64,000 nt of DNA. Origin: Methylocystis echinoides (lineage in GTDB: Bacteria > Pseudomonadota > Alphaproteobacteria > Rhizobiales > Beijerinckiaceae). The stretch lies in the NCBI RefSeq assembly GCF_040687965.1, contig NZ_CP156084.1, forward strand, positions 2,232,501 to 2,296,500, in the 5' to 3' direction. The notes below the pieces were generated by a model. It was given only the letters and a program-made list of their open reading frames with translations, searched no databases and had not been told where the DNA came from. The translations under genes and the position numbers were made by a program. This document shows positions 16,163 through 22,301 of this stretch, piece by piece. Positions within the stretch are counted from its first letter, which is position 1; every line of letters begins with the position of its first letter.

Positions 16163-16573
16163 TTAGAGATATTCCGTCGTCGCGCGGAAAAGCATGGCCA
16201 CGCGCGCGAAGCGGCCGCTGGCGTCGCGCTTCGTGTTCATAGAAGCGAAGCGCAGATCAATGAGCTCATGGTCGTCGAGCGTGAGCGCCGCGCTATCCAG
16301 GAGATCGACGATCTGCTGCGCGACGTCCAACGCGGGGCCGAGCCCGCGTTCGGTCGAAATGACGGCCAGCGTGAGAAAGTGCTCGCTCCCGCGCGAGAGC
16401 GTCGTCGACCAGTCGCGCATCTCGGCATCCGTGAAAAGCACATAAGGCGTTTCAGCGCCGCGTGGCGCCTCTTCATAGATCCGTGCGCCGCCGAGAGCGG
16501 CGACGAGCGCGCCATCCATCAGCAAGCGAGCTCGGATTGCTTTGCGCAGGGCGACGACGGGCGAGGCGGTCAT
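16163..16573 (-). CDS. DUF3168 family tail terminator-like protein (GTA gp8)
   Basis: The 136-residue protein belongs to DUF3168, the GTA gp8 family at the head-tail joint. Typical segments are VVALRKAIRARLLMDGALVA, GGARIYEEAPRGAETPYVLF and VAQQIVDLLDSAALTLDDHE. The ATG at 16573 is chosen over an upstream in-frame start at 16657 because family homology begins at MTASPVVALRKAI and because this start lies 10 bp past the gp7 stop, whereas the longer frame would overlap gp7 extensively. Confidence 0.85.
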   Translation of the reverse strand: MTASPVVALRKAIRARLLMDGALVAALGGARIYEEAPRGAETPYVLFTDAEMRDWSTTLSRGSEHFLTLAVISTERGLGPALDVAQQIVDLLDSAALTLDDHELIDLRFASMNTKRDASGRFARVAMLFRATTEYL

Positions 16574-16583
16574 GGTCGGCGCC

Positions 16584-16913
16584 TCATGAAAACTCTTCGC
16601 ATACGCATTTAAGAAACCTCCGACCTTCGTCGCTGTCCTCGACGTTGCGAATGACAAGCTTCCGTCCGCGAAAATCGAATCTCATCTCGTTCGCCACGTC
16701 GGGGCGCCAACGAATTTTAACCGCGTAGCGTCGCGTCTGAACGATCTGTTGCTCGATGAACTGCTCGCTTCCGCCAAGCGCTTCGATTCGCGCCCAAAGT
16801 TGTGCGACGGGCGCGAAGCTTCGCGTAAAGCCGCCGAGTTCGTCCGGAACGTCGACCGGGGCCTCCAAGGTGAGGCGATGGCGCAACGCGCCGATTGTCG
16901 CGGCGCTGGTCAC
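16584..16913 (-). CDS. Head-tail adaptor protein (GTA gp7)
   Basis: The 109-residue protein matches the phage head-tail joining family. GALRHRLTLEAPVDVPDELG opens the protein, LWARIEALGGSEQF follows, and the C-terminal RKLVIRNVEDSDEGRRFL strand pattern is typical of stopper/adaptor proteins. Its ATG overlaps the stop codon of the gp6 gene as ATGA (16910-16913), indicating coupled translation. It would seal the head-neck interface. Confidence 0.88.
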   Translation of the reverse strand: MTSAATIGALRHRLTLEAPVDVPDELGGFTRSFAPVAQLWARIEALGGSEQFIEQQIVQTRRYAVKIRWRPDVANEMRFDFRGRKLVIRNVEDSDEGRRFLKCVCEEFS

Positions 16914-17476
16914 GACAAGCGCTCGCGCCTGAAGGGTGCTGCGAGTTGGATGACGCTTTTTGGCAAAACGTCGTTGACGTCGTCGCCCCGCTTTTCGCGC
17001 CAGTGCGCGACAAGAACCATCATGGCGCGTCGGAGTGGCTCGGGCGTCCCGCTGGCGCTCGCGCCATAGCCGACCGAGAAGTCGATCTCGATCCCGTCGA
17101 CGCTTCGCCCCGGCGCGGGCGGCGCCGATTTGAAGGTCACGCGGGCGCCATCGCTCGCTGGAGGCGCCCGATAGGAGATCGGCGCAAGCGTCTGCGCCAT
17201 GTCATTGGCGTCGAAGATGCGAATAGCCGAAACGGCTTGAAACGGCGCGAACGGGATAGACAGCATGAGCGCATCGAGGGGCCAGGCGTTGAGCGTAATC
17301 CGCCAGCTCTGGGTAACGAAGAAGCGACGCGTATAGGCTTCGAGCGTCATGCGGGCCGAGACGATGAGCGCCTGGATCAGTTGGTCCTCGTCGCCTCCGT
17401 CTTCACGCAGCCAGGCTTTCATGTCCGTAAGCGAAACGGGCTCGATCGTGGGCGCGCCGATCAGCATGGGTCTCAT
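16910..17476 (-). CDS. Head-tail connector protein (GTA gp6)
   Basis: The 188-residue protein is a connector of the phage gp6-like family. Typical features are EPVSLTDMKAWLREDGGDEDQ near the start, LIQALIVSARMTLEAYTRRF, and the C-terminal LRRAMMVLVAHWREKRGD helix. It lies directly downstream of the capsid gene (60 bp gap) and overlaps gp7 by 4 bp. It would bind the portal ring as the first adaptor layer. Confidence 0.88.
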   Translation of the reverse strand: MRPMLIGAPTIEPVSLTDMKAWLREDGGDEDQLIQALIVSARMTLEAYTRRFFVTQSWRITLNAWPLDALMLSIPFAPFQAVSAIRIFDANDMAQTLAPISYRAPPASDGARVTFKSAPPAPGRSVDGIEIDFSVGYGASASGTPEPLRRAMMVLVAHWREKRGDDVNDVLPKSVIQLAAPFRRERLS

Positions 17477-17536
17477 GGGCGGGGTCCTGATCAGGAGGGG
17501 AAAGCCCGCGGCGTCGCCGCCGCAGGCCGGGAGCGG

Positions 17537-18763
17537 TCAGGAAACGCCAAACTTCAAGAGCTTGATCGCCTCGAAGTTCTGCACGCCGCCGCCGACGCGT
17601 TTCGTGGTGTAAAACAGCACATACGGCTTCGCCGAGTAGGGGTCGCGCAGCACGCGAACGCCGATGCGGTCCACGACGAGATAGGCCCGCTCGAAATCTC
17701 CGAAGCCGATCGCCATCGTGTTTGCGCCGGGATCGGGCATGTCTTCGACTTCGACGATCGGGAAGTTCATCAGGCTCGCGGTCGCGTCGGCTGTCGCGGG
17801 CGGCGCCCAGATGTAATCGCCGGTCGTTGTCTTGAACTGGCGCACGAGAGATTGGGCGCGCCGGCCCATGACGAATTTTGCGTTCTGTCGGTAGCCGGCC
17901 CGCAGAGCGTAAGCGAGATTGAATAGCGCGTCCGAAGGATTGGTGGCCGCGAAGGCCCCAGCGACGCCGGTGACGACATAGCCGATATTGCCCCAAGTCC
18001 AACCCGCATCGGCGACGTTCGTGTAGGAGAGAAAGCCTTTCGGCTTGTTCACGCCGTCACCGGACACGAAGGCGGCGCCTTCCTGCTCCGCGAAAGCCAC
18101 CTGCACTTCGTCCGCGATCCACTGCTCAATATCGACGACGGCGTCGTCGAGGAGCGCCTGAGTGGCCGCCGGCATGGCGTAGAGCTCCATCGCCGGGAAG
18201 TTCATGTCGGCGATCTGCTGGTTGGCCGTTTGCGGGCGGGGGTCGGCCTCCGCCACCCAGCCGGCCGCAGGGCCAGAGGTGCAATAGGCGCGTCGTAATG
18301 ACTGCGTCGAAATCTCGCGCACGCTGGCGATGGCTCGAATCGGCGAAAGCTTGGCGAGGCGACGCAGAATTTCTCGTTCGGCCGGAACCGGCACGAGATA
18401 GCCGCCGTCCGGTCCAGACGTCCGCGACATCGCCTTGGCTTCGAGGGCCTTCAGTCCGGCCGCTTCGCCCGAGCGCATATAGTGATTGAAGGCCGATTTG
18501 TGCTCGCGGCCGCCTTGATCCTCAGGGGTTGCGCCGCCCAGTCGCGGACGCGACAAGTCGAGCGCGAGCCGATCGAGGCGGCTCTTCGTTTCATCGAGCG
18601 CCCGGTCGATGCGCGCAAGCTTCTCCTCGGTCACGACATCGGCGCCCATGCGCGTTTCGAGTTGGGCGAGACGCTCGTCATTTGCCTCCTTGAAGGCCGA
18701 GAAGGCGTAATTCAGGTCGGCGATGACGCCGTCGCTTGCAGATTTCATTTCAGTGGACGCCAT
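17537..18763 (-). CDS. HK97-fold major capsid protein (GTA gp5)
   Basis: The 408-residue protein is an HK97-type major capsid protein. The first about 100 residues are helical and charged (NYAFSAFKEANDERLAQLET), as expected for a scaffold-like delta domain removed by the protease. The mature part starts around the AMSRTSGPDGGYLVPVPAE segment and includes RAYCTSGPAAGWVAEAD, GDGVNKPKGFLSY and DPYSAKPYVLFYTTKRVGGG. The ATG at 18763 has GAGG upstream and is preferred over an upstream frame start at 18856. It lies between the protease and gp6 genes. Confidence 0.95.
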   Translation of the reverse strand: MASTEMKSASDGVIADLNYAFSAFKEANDERLAQLETRMGADVVTEEKLARIDRALDETKSRLDRLALDLSRPRLGGATPEDQGGREHKSAFNHYMRSGEAAGLKALEAKAMSRTSGPDGGYLVPVPAEREILRRLAKLSPIRAIASVREISTQSLRRAYCTSGPAAGWVAEADPRPQTANQQIADMNFPAMELYAMPAATQALLDDAVVDIEQWIADEVQVAFAEQEGAAFVSGDGVNKPKGFLSYTNVADAGWTWGNIGYVVTGVAGAFAATNPSDALFNLAYALRAGYRQNAKFVMGRRAQSLVRQFKTTTGDYIWAPPATADATASLMNFPIVEVEDMPDPGANTMAIGFGDFERAYLVVDRIGVRVLRDPYSAKPYVLFYTTKRVGGGVQNFEAIKLLKFGVS

Positions 18764-18895
18764 GAAGTGCCTCGGGGGTGAGCGCGCAAAAGGACGTCCC
18801 ACCGGCGATCGCCGTGGGTTTTCGTCTGTGCGCGGGGGTGAAAGCCGTCTGGCCAATGCGTGTTCCGCGTCGACGGCGTGAGCGGAACGGTTTTC

Positions 18896-19480
18896 TTAAC
18901 AGCCTATTCGTAACGCGAGGCTTTGCAGTCGATGCTGGAGACGCAACGACGCCTCCTGGGCCTTGAGCCGGCAGAGCATGGCGCGTTGTGTGTCGGTCGT
19001 CGCGAGAGGCGTGCGTTTGACCGCGTCGATGCGCGCCTGCGGCGCCATAGGAAACGTCACGACGGAAATTTCCCAAAGATCGATTTCGCTCAGTCGGCGC
19101 ACGCCGCTCGTCTTGTCGATGGCCGCCTGCTTGGCGCGAAAGCCGATCGAGAGCCCATCGACCGCCCCGCTGCGAATGAGCGAGAGCGCCTCGCGCGCCC
19201 GCGCCACCGAGAGATCGAGGTGGCCAGCGGCTTTCAGGCCCTTCGAGTCTTCGATAAGCGAGGTCCAGACGCCGATCGGTTCAGCGGCGTTATGCTGCCA
19301 CAGCAGTTTGACGCCCGCGGCGCCCCGCTTCATGAGCGTGCGCGCGAAGGCGCCGGGCATCACAATGTCGCCGCCCGTATCGGCGACGCCGAAGAGCGAA
19401 GCATAGCCCTCGATAACGCCAGCTGACGTCGCCTGGCCGAGTGGAAGGCTTATGCGCTTGGTTTCTCGCAAGGTTGTCAT
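18896..19480 (-). CDS. HK97-family prohead protease (GTA gp4)
   Basis: The 194-residue protein is a serine protease that matures the capsid. Family signatures are GVIEGYASLFGVADTGGDIV, the histidine in KLLWQHNAAEPIG, and the catalytic serine region AVDGLSIGFRA. The start at 19480 gives MTTLRETKRISLPLG; an AGAGG purine run abuts this ATG, so the exact start is slightly uncertain. The upstream part of the open frame (to 19687) has no family similarity and overlaps the preceding small gene. It is followed after 132 bp by the capsid gene. Confidence 0.9.
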   Translation of the reverse strand: MTTLRETKRISLPLGQATSAGVIEGYASLFGVADTGGDIVMPGAFARTLMKRGAAGVKLLWQHNAAEPIGVWTSLIEDSKGLKAAGHLDLSVARAREALSLIRSGAVDGLSIGFRAKQAAIDKTSGVRRLSEIDLWEISVVTFPMAPQARIDAVKRTPLATTDTQRAMLCRLKAQEASLRLQHRLQSLALRIGC

Positions 19481-19637
19481 CCTCTGCCCAGATCGGCGCC
19501 CGCAGGGTTTCGCGAATGCGCCTGTAATTGCGCGAGCACATGCACGAAAGTCTTGAAGACTTGCGCGGACTCCTCGCGGCGTCGCGTCGTCTTGCGGCGG
19601 GGATTTGCTGAAAATGGCAGACGCAGTCTCAGATGTA

Positions 19638-19826
19638 TCAAGGATCACTCCCACAGCGTCGGTTGAATCGGGCGAGTTCGCGCACAAAGGCGTCGAGGCG
19701 ACGCGTCGCCTCGCTTACTTGGCGCATGGCGAGATGCGCCTGCGCCGTGGCGACGCAGGCCCATAGAAAGAGCGCGAGATGGGCGAGATCGCCGCGCTCG
19801 AGAATGGCGTTGAGAATGTCGGACAG
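19638..19826 (-). CDS. Small GTA protein at the gp3.5 position
   Basis: A 62-codon frame encodes SDILNAILERGDLAHLALFLWA followed by a basic helical tail (RRLDAFVRELARFNRR), that is one amphipathic/hydrophobic helix (about residues 14-32) and a charged C-terminus. It lies between portal-derived sequence and the protease gene, where RcGTA has its small gp3.5 gene. There is no ATG at a sensible place. A strong AGGAGG sits 8 bases before an in-frame CTG at 19826, so the start may be CTG or a mutated ATG, or the gene may have been damaged by the cassette rearrangements upstream. Function is unknown. Confidence 0.6.
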   Translation of the reverse strand: MSDILNAILERGDLAHLALFLWACVATAQAHLAMRQVSEATRRLDAFVRELARFNRRCGSDP

Positions 19827-19860
19827 CGAAGCGACCTCCTTCCCAAGTGGGATCGGTGTG

Positions 19861-20186
19861 TTTGACGAAGCGACAAAGCCTTCCAGTCGAGGCCGCCTTC
19901 GAGCAGCAACGGCCGTGGGTCGGTCAGATGGGCATTGTCCGGTCAGGGCCTGCGGAGCAAGCGTCAGGCTTATGAGAACGGATCAGTTTCAGAAATTCCG
20001 CGCAGCTTCCCTCTGGTCCGCGAAATGGCGATATCTCCGCCCTTGGTGCTCCGCCAGATCATTCTCAATTTCTGCTTCGGGCCCAGCGTAGACCAACGCG
20101 CCCGAGGGCGGCGCGGAGTTGTCGAGCAGCGACTTGCTCCAGAAGCTCTCGGCGTTATGCGTGTCGAGCGCGACTTGCGCCCGAAA
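19861..20186 (-). pseudogene. Mosaic of portal, toxin and immunity gene scraps
   Basis: Read on the minus strand, this segment begins with a portal-like piece (20180-20086, matching portal positions 23006-22912; it encodes LDTHNAESFWSKSLLDNS). A few codons of toxin-type sequence follow (PEAEI, as in the first toxin remnant), then the 3' end of an immunity gene (RMIWRST, frameshifted relative to the intact copy at 21501-21785), and then further portal-like sequence (DNAHLTD, LLLEGGLDWKALSL). The stretch 19881-20067 is a diverged repeat of 21417-21604. No frame is intact. This looks like repeated recombination between portal copies and is not a gene. Confidence 0.8.
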
Positions 20187-20195
20187 GAGAAGCGG

Positions 20196-20477
20196 TTAAT
20201 CAAAATATGTGCGCAACTCTTTTAGAAACTCCGTGCAACTACCTTCTTCGCCTCTGAAAGGAGATATCTCCGCCTTCGTTTCCCGCCATATGCTTCTGAG
20301 CTGAGCCTCATCATATCTTCCGCTGTTCAGCTCTTCCAGAGACTGTTTTATGACGCCCAGGTTCTCTTCTGGCGTGTTGGCTATCGCATCTTCTATCAAT
20401 CCGCCGTTCGGAAAAAACAAATGTACATCCTGATGAAAAAAAACTGTGAACGTCAAAAATTCGGCCGGGATGCGCAT
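20196..20477 (-). CDS. CdiI-like immunity protein (cassette 4)
   Basis: This intact 93-residue acidic protein resembles immunity proteins of contact-dependent inhibition systems (CdiI_2 type): FLTFTVFFHQDVHLFFPN, then IEDAIANTPEENLGVIK, QLRSIWRETKAEISPFRGEEG and SCTEFLKELRTYF. It is clearly paralogous to the protein at 21501-21785, sharing IP.EFLTFT.FFHQD, AEISPFRG.EGSCTEFLK. The gene starts 13 bp after the stop of a broken toxin remnant, in the toxin-then-immunity order of such modules. It may still neutralise toxins delivered by relatives; that role is inferred from similarity and position only. Confidence 0.75.
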   Translation of the reverse strand: MRIPAEFLTFTVFFHQDVHLFFPNGGLIEDAIANTPEENLGVIKQSLEELNSGRYDEAQLRSIWRETKAEISPFRGEEGSCTEFLKELRTYFD

Positions 20478-20490
20478 CTTGATCTCCCTA

Positions 20491-20592
20491 TCAGGAAATG
20501 GGGTACGCAGTCTTTACGCGAAATCCATTTTTCGAGGACGGTTCCCTTAATAAACACGACCTTCCTTCGGCGAAAGCAACCAAGCTTTCCAG
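20491..20592 (-). pseudogene. Remnant of RNase A-like toxin C-terminus (cassette 4)
   Basis: The minus strand reads KVVFIKGTVLE in one frame and, after a one-base shift in a run of A, NGFRVKTAYPIS followed by TGA at 20493-20491. The TAYP ending preceded by a VVF/VVL strand is the C-terminal signature shared with the other remnants here. Just upstream is a scrap reading DWKAWLLSPKE, close to the portal protein's DWKALSLSPKD. Only the tail of the toxin is left, so it cannot be active. Confidence 0.65.
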
Positions 20593-20718
20593 TCACCGGA
20601 TCAGGTTAGTTTCTGCTCTACCGCTCTCAAAGCAGCCTTGAAAAAACGGGAACGCGGTGATAACCAAATCTCCTCTTTTGACCTTTGGGTTTCGTCGCGG
20701 CGCTGAGTTCACGAACAG
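20593..20718 (-). pseudogene. Remnant of RNase A-like toxin C-terminus (cassette 3)
   Basis: Immediately after the cassette 2 immunity gene the minus strand encodes RNPKVKRGDLVITAFPFFQ, ending at TGA 20595-20593. ITAFPFF matches the tail of the cassette 2 toxin (SIITAFPFFDRKE). About 40 codons remain, with no upstream catalytic part and no immunity gene directly behind it; the next gene belongs to cassette 4. It is the smallest identifiable toxin relic in the array. Confidence 0.55.
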
Positions 20719-20720
20719 CG

Positions 20721-21065
20721 CTAACCGAGCTTTTTTTCTATAGCAGCAAGCGCCCGCGCGAAAACTTGCACAATTGCCGGCTGATCTCGACTCGCGTCTG
20801 GCCCGGAGAAAAACGCAGTATGGGGCCGCGTATTTTCCCACAGCGTGCTCAATTTTTCCGCGGCGTTCGGCTCGCTCAGCGTTTTGGCCAGGAAGTCCTT
20901 CAGAACGACTAGGTCGCTTCGCTCACACCAGCTGAGTCCATAGTCGATTGCGCGCTCTATGTATGCCTCGAATCCGTCATCACCCGTGGCGGGATGATCC
21001 CTGTAGAGAGCCACATCAAAGCCCAGACAAAAACCTTCTAGCTGATCGAGAGGAGGTGTGCTCAT
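20721..21065 (-). CDS. Putative immunity protein (cassette 2)
   Basis: The intact 114-residue acidic protein begins MSTPPLDQLEGFCLGFDVAL and contains FEAYIERAIDYGLSWCERSD and LWENTRPHTAFFSG. I do not recognise the family with certainty, and it is not related by eye to the two CdiI-like proteins of cassettes 1 and 4. Its start lies 5 bp after the stop of the cassette 2 toxin remnant, the position expected of a cognate immunity gene. The assignment is therefore by context. Confidence 0.6.
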   Translation of the reverse strand: MSTPPLDQLEGFCLGFDVALYRDHPATGDDGFEAYIERAIDYGLSWCERSDLVVLKDFLAKTLSEPNAAEKLSTLWENTRPHTAFFSGPDASRDQPAIVQVFARALAAIEKKLG

Positions 21066-21070
21066 TGGGT

Positions 21071-21261
21071 CTACTCCTTTCGGTCGAAGAACGGGAACGC
21101 CGTGATGATAGAAAAACCTTTTGGAACTCTGGTGTTCTTAAAGATAACGACAGCGACCCCGAATATCGCGCGAAAGGCTATTGGCGCACTAACGTCCCAA
21201 GGACGATCCGTAAATGCTTCAAAACCGGTTGGGGAAGAGAACCATTTATCCAGCCGGATGG
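21071..21261 (-). pseudogene. C-terminal half of an RNase A-like toxin fused behind a portal fragment (cassette 2)
   Basis: The minus strand encodes DKWFSSPTGFEAFTDRPW, a middle strand IFGVAVVIFKNTRVPKG, and the ending SIITAFPFFDRKE with TAG at 21073-21071. The order SPTG, then V-VVI, then TAFP matches the C-terminal half of bacterial CdiA-CT RNase A-like domains. It is joined directly to portal-derived sequence (FRFDYNADRLEAL) at about 21261, but in a different frame. The N-terminal half, which should hold the catalytic histidine, is missing, so this is an orphan tail. Confidence 0.75.
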
Positions 21262-21448
21262 GAGCGCTTCCAGCCGGTCGGCGTTGTAGTCGAAGCGGAA
21301 GGGCGCGAAGCCCGGTTGCAGCCAGGCCTGAAAACTTTTCTGCAAGCGGGTGACGAGGGGCGGCACGGTCTGGCGCCAGAAGGCGCGGTTCGCTTCGCCG
21401 TAATGCGAAAAAGGGTTTCCAGTCGACTTAGCCTCGAGCAGCAGCGGC
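21262..21448 (-). repeat. Partial duplicate of the portal gene 3' region
   Basis: Positions 21262-21415 match portal gene positions 22515-22668 without gaps and with roughly a dozen mismatches by eye. They encode SFQAWLQPGFAPFRFDYNAD, almost the same as the portal protein. Positions 21417-21448 then jump to sequence matching portal positions near 22786-22817, so about 120 bp of the portal are deleted in this copy. The fragment is followed on its gene-sense downstream side by the cassette 2 toxin tail, as the real portal is followed by the cassette 1 toxin. Confidence 0.85.
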
Positions 21449-21500
21449 TGTGGGCGCTCGCATGGGCGCCCGATCAGGACCTCCGGAGCAAGTGTCAGGC

Positions 21501-21785
21501 CTATGCGAGAAACGAACGGATCAATTTCAGAAATTCCGTGCAGCTTCCCTCTGTTCCGCGAAAGGGCGATATCTCCGCCCTGGTGCTCCGCCAGATCATT
21601 CTCAGCTCGTCTTCGGTAAATTTTCCACTCAGCAAATCATCGATGAACGATTTGATGATGTTCTGGTGTTCGAGTTTGGTGTGTGAAATTGCATCCTCGA
21701 TCAAGCCTTCGCCGTTTGGAAACAGCAGATCAAAGTCTTGGTGAAAGAACGCCGTGAAGGTCAGGAATTCTTCTGGAATAACCAT
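21501..21785 (-). CDS. CdiI-like immunity protein (cassette 1)
   Basis: The intact 94-residue acidic protein starts MVIPEEFLTFTAFFHQDFDL and continues LIEDAISHTKLEHQN, DELRMIWRSTRAEISPFRG and EGSCTEFLKLIRSFLA. It fits the CdiI_2-type immunity family and is paralogous to the cassette 4 protein. A longer open frame runs upstream to 22259, but that part is broken toxin sequence. The ATG at 21785 follows the toxin stop (21790-21788) by 2 bp, the tight spacing expected for a toxin-immunity pair. The gene is intact although its toxin partner is not. Confidence 0.75.
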   Translation of the reverse strand: MVIPEEFLTFTAFFHQDFDLLFPNGEGLIEDAISHTKLEHQNIIKSFIDDLLSGKFTEDELRMIWRSTRAEISPFRGTEGSCTEFLKLIRSFLA

Positions 21786-21787
21786 GC

Positions 21788-22301
21788 TTAGAGTTTCCCG
21801 GGTTCGTAGATTGGATAAGCCGTCTTGATGCGAAAGCCTTGCTTGGCGCTCCCATCTCTTACGAGAACAACTCGAACGCCGTAGGTCGTGCGGATTTGAA
21901 TTTCTGCTTCGGGCTTCGAAAGATAAGACTGATAGCCTGTTGGAGCGTCGAACCATGCTTCTGCGATACCGCCCGATCCGTCCTTCTATAATGTCTTTTA
22001 TCAGAGCTCGATTATTCACTAACGTAGCGTTTACCAGTTTATTTGCTGCGGTCAATGAGCTAAACGAACCGATTTGATCCTTCCAAACCCAAATACCCAA
22101 TATTTTCTTGACAGTGTTTCGAGTTGCATTCTTTAGCTGCGCGACCTTCGTGCGCGCCACCCTCTTCATCCAACAGGTTAATAACGAGCTCGCCAATTCA
22201 CTCGAAGAGTCTCCCGATCCCGAGATCGTCCGCGACATTCGCGTCGACGTTGACTGCAACCTGTTTCGGGGCGTCGAGCAGCGAGACAGATCCAGTCACG
22301 C
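21788..22301 (-). pseudogene. Broken RNase A-like toxin domain following the portal protein (cassette 1)
   Basis: This low-GC segment can be read as one toxin domain interrupted by several lesions. Frame 1 starts in the GTGA overlap with the portal stop and encodes VTGSVSLLDAPKQVAVNVDA up to LFE and a TGA (22200-22198). The same frame continues with IGELVINLLDEEGGAHEG. A shift near 22145, where the expected catalytic histidine motif is lost, leads to QLKNATRNTVKKILG and SFSSLTAANKLVN. A second shift near 21970 leads to AEAWFDAPTGYQSYLSKPE, YGVRVVLVRDG and IKTAYPIYEPGKL with TAA at 21790-21788. The motifs match bacterial CdiA-CT RNase A-like domains. Confidence 0.75.

Noticed and set aside
16895-17926. 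343-codon open frame antisense to gp6 and capsid genes
   Set aside because: It covers clear GTA structural genes and has no domain of its own.
19970-20203. 77-codon minus-strand frame as a separate gene
   Set aside because: It is a chance frame through the mosaic of portal and frameshifted immunity sequence; only RMIWRST is in the original immunity frame.
21214-21744. Plus-strand frame of 176 codons across portal fragment and immunity gene 1
   Set aside because: It is antisense to portal-derived sequence and to the intact immunity gene, and the portal reads normally on the other strand.
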